A DNA stretch of 64,000 bases from Selaginella tamariscina (GCA_003024785.1 PUQB01000916.1:1-64000), one strand, 5' to 3'. Shown: positions 21,900-33,588, numbered from the stretch's first letter. The notes: generated by a model not told the origin, from the sequence alone. Numbers and translations are program-made.

Positions 21900-24627
21900 G
21901 TCAGGCCCATCGAAAGGGATTCACATCCTTGAAACTGTTGCTAGCCATTGTAGTAGCCATTTACATGTCGAACCGTAGTCATATTCGACTTCCACTGCTT
22001 GCTGTTGTAAATGCCTGTACTCCTGTCCATGCTGATCGCTGTGATCCCTTCTGCACTGCTGTCCATGCTGATCCCTTCTGTACGAGTACGACTGCCTCTG
22101 ATCTCTGCCGTACCGACGATTGTGAATCCCTGTGTACGGCTGTTGAGGTGAATATGACGACTGATTGTAAGTATAATTCCCGTGCGGCATCAGCATCATT
22201 CCTTGTGCTCTTTGGGACGGCAAGCTGTCACAAGGAGCCGTCGCGTTTCAGGACCCGCTATAGAAGGAGGCCTTTGGTTGAGGTCATCAGTCTGATTGGG
22301 AGGTACAACTCCAACTGGAGGCCTCGCAATGTGCTTATGGTACGCAGGACAGTAATAGACAACGGACAGGACTGATTGTCAGTGATATTGGCATTCCCAG
22401 GGATTGGAGACTAAAACATCGGTGGGCAAGTGTCCCCGTACACAAGCCAAAGAAGCCGTTCATCCCGCCACTAGCAACGGGATGGATTGGTTCACGGGGC
22501 ACCTGCTAGGTGCCTCTTGATACTTGTCGTAGAAGGAGAATATCTCCGGTGCCAATGTAGACTAGCGCTTACGAAGAGCAGATCGACTAACCGGCTGTTC
22601 CTACGCACCTCCTCCTCCGTTAACGTTTGCTCCACTTTCTTCGTTTCGGCAAGAAGTCGTGCTCGTCAATGAATGGTAATCTTGCAACACCCTGCCAAGC
22701 TGCACGCTTTCCGTTCATGTCGATGACCAATCTTTTGGGTAAAGTCTATTATCGACAGTTTTCATCTGTCATGAGTGGCCTATAATGCTCCGGAAGAGCG
22801 TCCGCACTTGCTGCCGGCAACACAACCCATAAGTTGGTCAAATGGCTTAAAAGGCTCTCCTAAATCAAAAGCTCATCTTCATTGAACTCAGCTCCTTCAA
22901 GTCAGAGGCGAAGGGTGCATAGTGAAATGGGTAAAACCAGGTCCAAGAGCACACACCCTGATAATAGTACTGCAGAACCCAGCACAGACCTTCGATATAC
23001 TCGTAAACCACTTGTTTCCGTATCTTCTCCAGTGCCTCAGACGTACGAGCTTCAAACTTATCGGCATAGTATCTTGCTTTCCATCCTTCCTCGCCCAATC
23101 TCACCTTGTCGACTGTTTGGCCAACCAGAAATCTTGATTTCTCCCTAATGGCGCTGTTTACCCGTTGCTTAAGCTCGTCTTCGTTATCCTCTTGGCTCTC
23201 TCTAGTAACAGCAGCAGTTTCGCCAACGCGCACGCGCTTCAAAGGTGGCCCATATGTACTACCTCGGCTTAGAGGTGCACTTCCGTTTCTCTCAGCCGCC
23301 TTATTAAGAGACTGTGCAGGGAACCGACTGCTATCCGGGACGATTGGAACGGAGACGGAACAGGAGCACTTGTTAGTCGCGAAGAATGGTTTGCGGTTAC
23401 AGCCACCAGATCCGACGGATGCTTGGCTCTATATCATCACCACGTCTACGGTTGCCTCTCTGCTTTTGTCGCCTCATTTGACTTTGATGCAAGCGGGCAC
23501 GGTTTCGGAAGATTGTTCCTCCTTGGACCCAACTTTCTGTATGAAGTACTCGATCTGTTAAGGTTACATCCCCACTGTCCGTGAGATATCCACCAAGATG
23601 CTTCAACTCCCTTTTGTAGACAGACATGAGCATATCAATAGCTCCCTCTCGGATTTCCAGCGTAGGCATGGAGGAAGGAAATCGTTTCCAACGAAGAAAC
23701 ACATAAACACGAAATCGTCCACAACGCGTTCAAAGTCGAGTTGGCAGTCAGGTATTTGCATGTCATACTGCAAGTACTGCCGGAGCGTCCATATCTGCAC
23801 AAACTGATACGGCTTCTTAGAAACCCATTCAGCCTTTCGCTTTGGCTTTCCTTCACAATCAGCGGCCATGTGGCCCGCCTGACCGCACAGAAAGCACTGT
23901 CCTGTTGCGCAGGAGTATTTACCACCTCTCTAAGAATTGAAAAATGTAGCTCGTGAGTTGCCAAGGCAAGCATAATGAGATCAGCATCCAGTCCGTATAA
24001 ACAATGGCGAGTGTTGGGTCAAACCCCGGCGATTCCTTTGTAGACGTATGTATGACATGTCTTGTGCTCCCCTTCTCCAGGACGTTAGCGTCCGAGAGAA
24101 TTACCTTGACATCTTTCCATGCAGGCTCGTTGTTCAAACGGACATGTATGTAATACTGCAGGGCCACAGCCAAGCTGGCCATGAAAGGAGTCCCTGGAGT
24201 GATGACGTTGGAATCGTACGCCTCGCTGGTCTCCTTAGGAAGCAGTTTGCGGCCTTCCGCTTCGAACTCTCGCCGCAGTCTCTCTTCTTCGGCTGCCTTT
24301 TTGCGTTTTCCTTGGCGGTGCGAAGCGCCTGGAGCGTTGCTGGTTCATTTTGGCCCTGGGAGCCACACCATCGATTGCCATGAAGAGGAGCTTGGCGAGG
24401 GCGGACAATGGCGAATAGACGATCAATGTAGTCGAAAATACACTGGAAACCTCGTCCAAAGTAGTAGGTGATGGCCGGTCCTCCGGATGGAAGCACGGGT
24501 GAATGATACCGTTCATGTCAAGGTACAAGTTATCATATTCAACATGGTTAGGTTCGGTCTCCTTTGCATCAACAACAATGAGCGGATATTTGTTCACCAG
24601 CCATCTGTAGAACGCAGGTACTCCCAT
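21900..24627 (-). pseudogene. XRN2/3/4-type 5'-3' exoribonuclease, intronless frame-broken copy
   Basis: Minus-strand copy of a plant XRN 5'-3' exoribonuclease, the family that degrades uncapped RNA. It starts at ATG 24,627 ([10 protein letters not shown]). In order it shows [11 protein letters not shown] and [15 protein letters not shown] of the catalytic domain, [15 protein letters not shown], a CCHC knuckle ([14 protein letters not shown]), [17 protein letters not shown] with the acidic catalytic residues, [12 protein letters not shown], then YEYIEGLCWVLQYYYQGVCS and WFYPFHYAPFASDL. A Gln/Arg/Tyr-rich tail ends near 21,900. Nothing interrupts the protein order, although plant XRN genes have many introns, so it looks like a retrocopy. 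At least eight frame changes occur, nearly all single-base losses (for example GTCCTGGAG for GTTCCTGGAG). Residues are otherwise highly conserved, so the copy is young or the losses are sequence errors. No poly(A) tract or target duplication is visible. Confidence 0.8.
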
Positions 24628-24640
24628 CTTCTTCCAAGCT

Positions 24641-24660
24641 AACCCTAAAGCCAACCCTAA
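24641..24660 (-). promoter_or_regulatory. Pair of telo-box motifs 5' of the XRN copy
   Basis: Two AACCCTAA words (24,641-24,648 and 24,653-24,660 on the plus strand) lie 14-33 bp before the ATG. Telo-boxes are common in 5' leaders of plant housekeeping genes. Their presence means the copy includes original leader sequence. Confidence 0.5.
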
Positions 24661-24690
24661 CTCAATAACACTTCAGTAAAATATTAAAGG

Positions 24691-25452
24691 TTACTTATGG
24701 TATATTCTGAGTATAAAGTGTTTAACAAGTCCATTTTGTCTGAAATTTATAGTATTTACTTTATAATGATTCCGAATAATTTATAAGAGAAATTTTTATT
24801 TTTTAAAAAAAATTTCTCGCCACTTTATGTGTGTATATGAAAACTATATGTGAATCACGTTCATAGCAATTCATTTAATTTATATTAATAAATTTAAAGT
24901 TGGTTAAATGATACTATATTTTAATGATACTAAACTTATTACAAAAATAAACTTAAGAATCTTTATTTATATTATAAATGAAATTTAATAACATGAAAAC
25001 ATATTATCATACAAATACTTAAAATTATTTTAATTATTTAACACTACAATATTTGATAAATAATAAAAAAAAGAGACCAAATGTAAAGAAATATTTATAA
25101 CTGTGTATACCAACGAAACTAGCCGTATTTAAAAAAATGTTAGGGTAAATTAAATTAGTAATAAAATAAATTAATATTTAAACATTTTTTACGATTTTTG
25201 GACGACGGCCAGTTTCACTGATGTATATACAACATGAGTAAAGTACATGTTGATTATTATATAAATCAATGTCAATCATATTTAATATTTGAAATAATCC
25301 CTAAATTATACATATGTAACATATATAAAACCCAAATGCACAAAATAATATTTTTGTATACACCGGCACGTATGGAGATTCAAGACGTGTTGGATTTTAT
25401 GAATAATAATTAAGAGTTTTTATTTTTACAAGTCTATAAGTTTAGTATGTAT
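24691..25452 (+). repeat. AT-rich dispersed repeat, copy C, left part
   Basis: From about 24,880 it follows copy A (1,960-2,400) and copy B (32,980-33,400), including ATTATCATACAAATACTTAA and the CACCGGCACGT segment. It is cut at 25,452 by the LTR of Ty3 element 1 and resumes at 30,243. The first 190 bp are plain AT-rich spacer. Confidence 0.6.
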
Positions 25453-25656
25453 TGTAAGATACTGTATATTAGGTAAATACCGTATATACGCATGTGTATA
25501 TACACACATGCGTAGTGACACATGGGTGGTGATCTGGCCCCCATGTGTCAGCGCCACGTGTCGCATGTGTGCCACGTGGCAGGAGACCTCCTGTATATAA
25601 GCAGGGTTTTTGTAAACTAATATCTGAGATTTTCATTTAATATATCTGCTCTTTCA
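25453..25656 (+). repeat. 5' LTR of Ty3 element 1
   Basis: 204 bp, TGTAAGATAC...CTCTTTCA. The same first 66 bases recur at 30,177. It contains a perfect palindromic hairpin ACGCATGTGT/ACACATGCGT (25,488-25,513), two CACGTG boxes and a TATA box. The next bases are TTGGTGGAGAAG, the presumed primer-binding site. Confidence 0.85.
25555..25600 (+). promoter_or_regulatory. LTR promoter: two G-boxes and a TATA box
   Basis: GCCACGTGTC (CACGTG at 25,555-25,560) and GCCACGTGGC (25,573-25,578) are G-box/ABRE-type sites for plant bZIP or bHLH factors, 18 bp apart. TATATAA follows at 25,594-25,600. The arrangement suggests a stress-, ABA- or light-responsive promoter; responsiveness is inference. Confidence 0.6.
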
Positions 25657-25706
25657 TTGGTGGAGAAGTTGGGTATTCCTTTCTTCCGCATTTTCTTTTT
25701 GTTTCC

Positions 25707-26784
25707 ATGACAATGAACATGGAGACGGCTTTTAGCATTATTGCTACTGCTATTGATGCACAAACTAAGTTGTTGGAGCGCTTTGTTGAGGGTCCGTCCT
25801 CCTCTTCCCCGTCTGAGCCTCATGCCGGGGGATCTGCTTCTAGTACTCCTTTCTTCTTCACAGGCCACAAATCCGAGGGTTCGACCCCGATCTTTTTGTG
25901 GTGATCCGGGAGATGATGTATACCACTGGTTTGATCATTTCCAAGTCATTGTTCGTTACCATGGTTGGGATGAGGCCCGTGCTCTCAGAGAATTCCCTAC
26001 ATGTTTGGAAGGCCCTGCGCTCAAGTGGTATAATGGATTGGCTGCGGAGATTCAAGCCAATAGTAATCGGTTAACGGAATGCCTCAAACGTACGTTTGGC
26101 AAAGTTGAGGATTCAGATGATGCTTTCCAACAACTGCATGCGATACGACAACATCCTGGTGAGTCTGTTATGCGGTTCAGTATTAGGTTCGGGGATTTAG
26201 TTCGGCGTGCATATCCTAACATGCCTGAGCCCATTAAGCTCGGTATGTTATGGCCAACTATGCGACCCGAACTTGTTCGATTCGTTCGGGCTCTTCGTCC
26301 TACCACATTGGAGGAAGCTTTTGCACTAGCTCAACGTTTTGAGTTGGTGCCTGGTGAGGGCCGTGTTCCCCTTGGGTTACCTGCTCCTCTTTCAGCGTGC
26401 TGATCCAATGGAGGTTGATGCTGCTGCATATGTGCCCGCACGACAAGCCTTTCGTGGTCGACCTCGGGGCCCACCCCGTGGACCACCTCCACGAAATCGT
26501 CCTGCACCTGCTCCAGTTCCTGCCCGTGGTGGTCAAAATCCACGGATTCGTGACAGGAGGAATCGGAACAATGCAGGTCAACCCAATCAAGTTCATTGTG
26601 GGCCTGTTGGGCACCTGGACATACTTGGCGGGCATGCGATGTGTATCCTGATTGGCGTCCACCACATCCAGGCTGGCGACCATATGTTCCGGATGGTGTA
26701 CCTGTGGCGGCCATTATGTCTGATGATGAGCTTCCAGATGATGACGCTTCTCTTGCGGGTGGATCTGTTGCGGAAAACCAGTAA
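25707..26784 (+). pseudogene. gag of Ty3 element 1 (frame-broken)
   Basis: Begins MTMNMETAFS at 25,707. The capsid-like domain reads VYHWFDHFQVIVRYHGWDEA, LREFPTCLEGPALKWYNGL and FQQLHAIRQHPGESVM, typical of plant retrotransposon gag. A linker PMEVDAAAYV and an Arg/Pro-rich basic stretch lead to a CCHC knuckle (CWAPGHTWRAC). Frames change at about 25,880, 26,395 and 26,590. The last change is a lost base between the first two Cys codons of the knuckle. The gag frame ends at TAA 26,782-26,784, just after the heptamer GGAAAAC. In a working element the product packages element RNA in virus-like particles. Confidence 0.75.
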
Positions 26785-26814
26785 TCGTACGGGCGACGGA
26801 GGGATCCCGTGCGA
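26772..26814 (+). promoter_or_regulatory. Predicted -1 frameshift signal at gag/pol of element 1
   Basis: GGAAAAC (26,772-26,778) sits in the gag frame as G-GAA-AAC. A 6-nt spacer contains the TAA stop. A 9-bp stem follows: TCGTACGGG (26,785-26,793) with CCCGTGCGA (26,806-26,814), one U-G pair, 12-nt loop. The -1 frame is open into the protease leader. The heptamer is a weaker variant of GGGAAAC found in the two sister elements. Confidence 0.6.
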
Positions 26815-29800
26815 TGGAAACTCCACCTCCATGTTTTTTCGCTATGCATATCAAGGGTTGCAAGTTCCACCAAATCATCCAGTTTTCACATTTTCTGCAC
26901 GAGTGAATGATGTTTCAGTCACAGTACTTGTGGATACAGGATCTAGTATGTCTTCCATAACTACTTCTCTGGCGCATCGGTGCTCATTACCCTTGAGACG
27001 AGCAGATAAGGTCTTGCACATTTTATATGGTAATGGGCAGTCTCGTGCAGTATCACAGTACACCACTTCGACTACACTGGTTATGGGTGCCAACTGTAAG
27101 TTTCCCTCTGGGTCTCTTAGGGTTGTCCCTTCCCAGGTCTTTGACATCATTCTGGGATGTGATTGGTTAAAGCAGTCGAAAGGTACATGTGATTTTTCAC
27201 TCTCTCCTCCTGTATTACGCTTGGAGTCTGTGTCTTTGCAGTCTGTTCCTTTACGTCCAGAGAAGTTTGTTGCTGTTTGTATCACGCATACAGCTCCTTT
27301 GATTCCGGTCTTGGGGTGGTGTTCATCTCAACAGGTTCAAATGCCGGATCCGTCACCTGAGTGTCGAGCACACTGCATCGAACAACTTAAGAAACAGTAT
27401 GCAAGTTTGTTCAAATTTGATCTGTCCCAAGGTGCACGTGTGAAGACTCGACACTGTATACCCACCGGCAATGCAAAGCCTTTCAAAGTCCCGGTTCGAC
27501 GCAGGTCACCAAAGGAGTTATCAGCCATGCGAACAGCTGTTACTGATATGATTGGTAAACGAGTGTGTCGTCCGTCACGGAGTCCATGGGCATGTGAACC
27601 TCATTTGGTTCCCAAGCCTGATGGATCTCTCCGATTTTGTGTGGATTACCGACCTCTTAACGATGTTACCATCAAAGATGTCTATCCACTTCCGAACTCT
27701 GCCGATCTATTAGATCGTTTGGGTCAGAGTCGATGGTTTACTAAGTTGGATTTGGCATCAGGATATTGGCAGGTTCCTATGGCTGAGGAGGATATTCCAA
27801 AAACGGCCTTCCGGACACCATTTGGTCTTTACGAGTTTTTGGTCATGCCTTTTGGATTGACTTCAGCTCCTGCCACCTTTCAACGCATGATGGATGAGCT
27901 TCTTTCCGATATGCCTGATATCACTGCCGATTTTATCGACGATGTGCTCATTCATGGGTCTGGTTCTTGGGAGGATCACATTCGTGATGTACGGCGCGTT
28001 CTTGATCGATTTCGAGAAGTTGGCCTGAAGTTGAAACTTGAAAAGTGTGTGTTTGGTTCGACCGACACCACTTACTTGGGTTACCGTATATCTCGAGAGG
28101 GTTTACAGGTGGATCCAATGAAGTTGCGAGCTGTTCGAGAGTTCCTCGTCCCGTACAGTACAGGAAGTCCAGCGTTTCTTGGGCACGGTGCAGTACTTGG
28201 GTCGATTCATATCGATCATCTCACTGATCGAACTGCCCCTCTTCGGGAGTTAGTTCGTCCACAGGTATCTTTCAGGTGGACTCGCAGGTGTCAGCAGGCA
28301 TTTGACCAGTTAAAAGAGTTCCTGACAACTCCACCATTGCTTCAATACCCAGATTTTACTCGTCCGTTCATTTTACGAGTAGATGCCTCAGATGTTGGTA
28401 TTGGTGGTGTATTGATGCAAACTGATGCTGTGGATTCTTCAATTCGACACCCGGTGGCTTACATTAGTCGAGTACTCACGCCGGCTGAGCGGAATTATTC
28501 CACTACTGAAAAAGAATGCCTTGCTGCTGTTTGGGGTTTTGAACGACTTCATGCCTACTTACATGGGAGTGAAACGCTTTTGGAGTGTGATCATGCTGCT
28601 GTCACTTCCTTATTAAAACGGAAGAATTTAGTGGGTCGCGTAGCCAGATGGGCATTACGTCTCCAGGTATATAACTTTAAGGTGGTGCACAGGCCTGGGC
28701 GAACAATGGTGGATGCGGATGCACTTTCTCGAGCACCCCTTCCGATTCCACTTTGCCTGCTCATGCAGTAGCTGCAGCATTCGGTTTGATACAAGCCCCT
28801 CAGGTATTCGATGCCGACTTACCATCCTTGGAACAGTGGCAGGATGCTCAAAAACATGAACCATGGACGAGGCAATTACGCGATGCGTTTGCAATTCCGT
28901 CTTCCGAACCTCGGTTTCGACAATATCATGCTCAGTTTCGACTTCAGGATGGTTTATTGTATTTTATTGGGACAAATCCAGAGGACAGATGGCGTTTGGC
29001 TGTACCCTCTACATATGTTCCACACCTTCTTCGAGCATATCATGATTCACCTATTGTTGGAGGTCATCTTGGTCACCAACGAGTGTTGGAGAAGCTGCGC
29101 CGATCATTTTATTGGCCAGCATGCGTGGTGATGTGATCAGGTATATTCAAAGTGTCCCACTTGTCAAACTCGGAATTCCTCTACGACTCGGGCCATGGGG
29201 TGTTGGAATCCATCAATGTCTCTCGCCCTTTTGAGTTAATTGCAGTGGATTTAATGGGACCTTTTCCACGTTCTTCTCAAGGTAACCAGTACATCATTGT
29301 TGTATCCGATTATTTAACTCGATGGGTGAGGTTGGTGCTCTTCCGGATGCAACTGCCATGTCAACAGCTTTGTTTCTGTTCGATAATGTGGTTTTGCAGC
29401 ATTCTTGTCCAGAGCGGATGTTATCAGACAATGGCCCCGCTTTCATTGCAGAGGTATTCCGAGTGTTGTGTGAGAGGTTAGGGGTAAAACATTCATTTGC
29501 CTCTCCGTATCATCCACAAACTGATGGTTTGGTGGAGCGATTGAATCGGACCTTCAAGGGTATGATCTCGAAGTATGTGAACTTCAATCACACGGACTGG
29601 GATTGGTATTTGCGATGTTTGAGATTTGCTTATGTAACAGGCATTCAGAGTTCGATTGGTATCTCTCCATTCAAGGCATTGTATGGATATGATCCTAAGT
29701 TGCCTAGTGAATTGGGGTTATCATCGAATCTGCCACGTGCCGAGGATGCAAAGATGTGGGCTCGACATTTGGATGCTGTTTTGCCTCTTCTGCGTGCAGA

Positions 29801-30176
29801 GTCTGCTGAACATCTTGGTCGAGCTCAAATGCGGCAGCAATCTTCTTACAATGCACGACATCAAATTCCACCAGATTTTGCTGACGGTGACTTAGTCCTG
29901 GTACGTTTTCCCAAGCTGACTGCACCTGGGCTTGCAACTGGTTTATTACACAAGTGGCTTGGTCCCTACCGAGTACTCCGAAAGGTTGGTCCTCAGGTAT
30001 ATCAAGTAAAGTTGGTGGGATCTCATGAGGTTGAGATAGTTCACGTGGTTCGAATGAAACGGTTTGTCGTTCGAGACTCGTTGAGTACATTTGGTCATAC
30101 CTTAGATGGCCCAGCTCACACGGATCCAGGACCATCAGATCCATCACCATCTACACAGCCGCAGAGGGGAGGATAG
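26779..30176 (+). pseudogene. pol of Ty3 element 1 (protease, RT, RNase H, integrase)
   Basis: Protease: VLVDTGSSMSSI (D-T-G active site). RT: fingers SPWACEPHLVPKPDGSLRFC, LDLASGYWQVPM, then FIDDVLIHG as the F-x-D-D catalytic motif. RNase H: FILRVDASDVGIGGVL and STTEKECLAAVWGFE. Integrase: zinc region with GGHLGHQRVLEKL, then VDLMGPFPRSSQ and LSDNGPAF with the catalytic Asp residues and GLVERLNRTFKGM with the Glu. GPY/F: KWLGPYRVLRKVGPQVYQV. Frames change in a T6 run at about 26,838, inside the connection region (28,140-28,210, a paired change), at about 28,770, 29,140 and 29,325. Only about 2.4 kb (26,339-28,771) stays in one frame. The polyprotein would copy and integrate the element. Confidence 0.85.
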
Positions 30177-30242
30177 TGTAAGATACTGTATATTAGGTAA
30201 CCGTATATACGCATGTGTATATACACACATAGTGACACATGG
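30177..30242 (+). repeat. Truncated 3' LTR of Ty3 element 1
   Basis: 66 bp matching the start of the 5' LTR, with a few small gaps that shorten the palindrome. After CACATGG the sequence switches to the AT-rich repeat (TATATACGATATA...). The last 138 bp of the LTR are missing. Confidence 0.8.
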
Positions 30243-31560
30243 TATATACGATATAAAGTCCTCTGTAAAGCATACCCAAGCTTTAATAATTTATAGTTTA
30301 ATAAAATGTTAAATTTTATAGCAATCTCAAACTATGCTATAATTAAAAATAACGATATGTAACTGCAGCTTTTTAATTTTATGAATGAGATCCTATATAT
30401 AGATAGATATAAACTGGATGCACATATACATCAAAATCATCGAGACTTATTAGTTAAGAATAAAAGTTAACACTGTTAGTTCAGTTAGTCATAGTTTTCT
30501 ATCTCTAGTTATGTATTTTAACCACGTTTGTATTTAAAAAATTGATCGCTGTGTCTATTAAACCTTAATTGGATATATTAATTTGGCATAATAAATACTT
30601 AAGAATTTTATTCTTAAAATATACGTTTATGAAATTTATTAGAATGTGAAATGCCATTGATATTAGTAATGCTGTTTAATAATTTGTAACTTTAATATAT
30701 TGACATTTTTAATTTAGTTTAATCTTTTATGAGTAAGTGGGAAACTTAAAATGTTAAAGATATATCTTAATTGATTTTAAAATTTATTATAATTTTTAAA
30801 TTATATAAGAAATAATAATCATATAAAAAAATATATTAATATATTTATGTTTAAGATGATGGCATATACATTTACATAAATAATATTTCAGAATTTGCCT
30901 TATACATATTACTTTACTAGCGTAGATTTGAATATTACACTGATATATACTATATAAATATACAGAGATAATCTCTATATATTGTCATATTTTAAAAAAG
31001 TATCATACATAAGAATATTATGATAAGTTAAACTATTTATTTAATATTTAATTATATAATAGCATCAAACTTTGTTTGTTGTTGGTATAGTACTTAATAA
31101 TAATAACATGGACTCGGAATTTAATATATTTAAAACTGAAACACTTCCCTAAAATATATTTGCATACACATATACATAGAGAGATCAAGATTTAGTACAT
31201 TCCATGTGTACAAATATACATATGTCGCTCTCGTGTACTGTGTACACAGGCACTTACATATTTCTTGTTTAATAATTTACAATATTAATCTTGATTTAAT
31301 TAAAGTGTCTATTTATTTACGAATGAGATCATATATATATTTTATACAACGTATAAAACCGTACGCGGGCAACTTACTTTTCCAATACGGTTATATGCAA
31401 AATAGGGGCATATCTAACTTATCTCTAAGCATTGATGAGATTGCTGATTTTAATGTTTTGGAGTTGATTAATTACAATGTATTGTATAAGAAATTATTTT
31501 ATAAAAATATAATAAAAAAGATACTTATTTTTAATATAATATAAAAATAATTCTTATACA
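30243..31560 (+). repeat. AT-rich dispersed repeat, copy C, right part
   Basis: Continues the family after the Ty3 insertion with CATACCCAAGCTTTAATAA, GTGAAATGCCATTGATATTA and GAATTTGCCTTATACATATT, parallel to copies A and B. 31,206-31,544 holds an open frame of AT-rich composition with no recognisable domain; I do not treat it as a gene. Confidence 0.6.
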
Positions 31561-32379
31561 ATACTCAATTTAGATTAATATTATTTATTTTAAATAATAA
31601 TAAGAGTGTTTTAATTTTATAAATAAAAGCAAAATAGACTTATTATATATAATTTTTAACTATATAAATCCAGGTCCTTTGTACTGGATCAATGGAAGTG
31701 CAACCTCGATGTATAATATACACAAATATACATATAAATTCAATACAAAAGCAAGTTTTTATACATGCATTACAGTATGTCCGATAAACATCAATTAACA
31801 AAACTATAAAAGGATATATGTATTTTAAGGTTGAGATTAATAAAAAAACATAAACATGTTTTTTAAATTTACTTTCTAAAGTGATTCTTGAGAATTAATC
31901 TTATCATGTTTAAATGTAGAATTCTTTAAAGAATATTCCATAAAAATTAATTAATTATTAATAAATGCTAATTAATATAATTATATTAATTATTAAGAGT
32001 TGGGACAATAAATATCTTATTTTAAATTGAAAATAAAACAATATAAAAACATAATGCTAATTGATTAAAAAGTTACTCCATAATAAACATCCAAAAATAA
32101 GGAAAATAAATTTAAAAAAAAAAAAGAAATAAAAACTCTCTCTTAAAACGTATTTGGTTCTCCACCCAGAAAGTTCATTAAAAAACTTCAGTAATATATA
32201 TATATATATATATTATGATTATAGGATTAACCACTGTAATAAATAATTCTATTAATTTTCTATATGGAATTAGGGTATCTTTACATGAATTAATTTGATT
32301 ATTGAAAGTTACAATTATAAATACAATGCCTGTTTGTCAAATTCAAAATAAAATAAAATACAACAAGATGAACTTATAC
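31561..32379. other. AT-rich spacer, nothing recognised
   Basis: Extremely AT-rich; A-runs near 32,112-32,125 and a TA run near 32,192-32,214. No gene or repeat boundary seen. Confidence 0.5.
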
Positions 32380-33305
32380 AATATGAAATACATATAAAGA
32401 TAGAATGTTAAGTTTAACCATGTAAAAAGCTTCTTGTTTAATATAATAATCCTATATAAGACATTAAGCATTTTCATAAGTAAATAATCTGTTGTAAAGT
32501 CTTAGTTTGTTAGATTAACAGTTATTAGACTATAAACAGTTAAAACAACGCTGGTAAATAAAATAGTTTAATATAAATCGCATGATGATTAAATGCTGAT
32601 TAACATATAATTTAATAACACGTAATTTCAAGAGTATATGTACGTTCTCGAACTTATATATACACAGACATAGTCACAGCCACATTCGATGCATTTTAAA
32701 TTTATTGATTATATGAACAATAAATATAAATAAGAAAATTAATTGTTTATTTATCCACATTATTAAAACAACTATAACTATTCAAATGTTATAGTGCTCA
32801 ACATATGAGACACAGAGTTAAGAATGCATTTGAAAATGCAGATTTCTTTATTTATGCTTGAGAATGTTATATAAAGATACAAACGTATATGAGATAAGTT
32901 TAAAGTTTAAAATTACTTTCATGCATGAATAATAGATGTAAAGGAGAAAATTAATTACTTCAAATAGAATGACATTTAATTTATAAATTTAATAAATTTT
33001 AAATTGATAATATATTAATAGTATCAATGTTAAATTATACTAGATTTTAATGGTTAACTTATTACAAAAATAAGTTTAATAAATTCATTTATTTATCACT
33101 AAATTTTTAATAATAATAACATTTTTGTTAATGGGAAATTATTATCATACAAATACTTAAATTTTTAATTTTGATTATGTTGAATGCTAGAATGTTTGGT
33201 TGGAGTTCTTAAGTATAAAAAAATGACATGAAATAATATAGCTGTGTATATACAATGTAAAATAATATTACAATTAATCAAATCCATATCCTTAAATTAG
33301 TGTAT

Positions 33306-33341
<36 letters not shown>

Positions 33342-33588
33342 ATATTAGTATTATACACACATGTAATATATATAAATCCCCAAGTGTGTTTATCCTAAAG
33401 TATTAACAAAAATTAAATACGATATACTTCTCTGTAAAACATACCCAAGCTTTAATAACCAGTTAATAAAAATTTAAATGGTATAGCAACATCAAATAAT
33501 CAAACAATGGAAATGCTATTATTATGGTAAGGCAAAATCAAATTAAATAAATAACAACATAGAAATTCGGCTTTTTAATTTTTGATAT
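32380..33588 (+). repeat. AT-rich dispersed repeat, copy B, left part
   Basis: Parallels copy A from about 1,130 to 2,400 (CATAAGTAAATAATCTGTTG; AGTATCAATGTTAAATTATA; CATACCCAAGCTTTAATAAC shared with copy C). A (CA)n tract lies at 33,310-33,338. It is cut at 33,588 by Ty3 element 2 and resumes at 38,274. Confidence 0.6.

Larger units (their letters stand above)
25453..30242 (+). mobile_element. Ty3/gypsy LTR retrotransposon 1 (3' LTR truncated)
   Basis: Order on the plus strand: 5' LTR (25,453-25,656), leader, gag (25,707-26,784), frameshift signal, protease, reverse transcriptase, RNase H, integrase with GPY/F module (to 30,176), purine tract GAGGGGAGGATAG, and 66 bp of 3' LTR (30,177-30,242). 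RT precedes integrase, so it is Ty3/gypsy. No chromodomain follows the GPY/F module. The element sits inside copy C of the AT-rich repeat. Since the 3' LTR is cut short and several frames are broken, it cannot move by itself. Total span is about 4.8 kb, small for a plant Ty3 element. Confidence 0.9.

Noticed and set aside
21881-22375. 164-codon plus-strand open frame
   Set aside because: Antisense to the Gln/Arg/Tyr-rich tail of the XRN copy, which reads sensibly on the minus strand.
25741-30176. Idea that each frame change in the Ty3 gag (for example inside the CCHC knuckle of elements 1 and 3) is a second programmed shift
   Set aside because: The knuckle shift is a one-base loss in a TGGG-type run, is absent from element 2, and has no slippery heptamer or stem. 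It is better explained by mutation or consensus error.
31206-31544. 112-codon open frame
   Set aside because: AT-rich Ile/Tyr/Asn composition inside a dispersed repeat. No homologous frame is kept in copies A and B.
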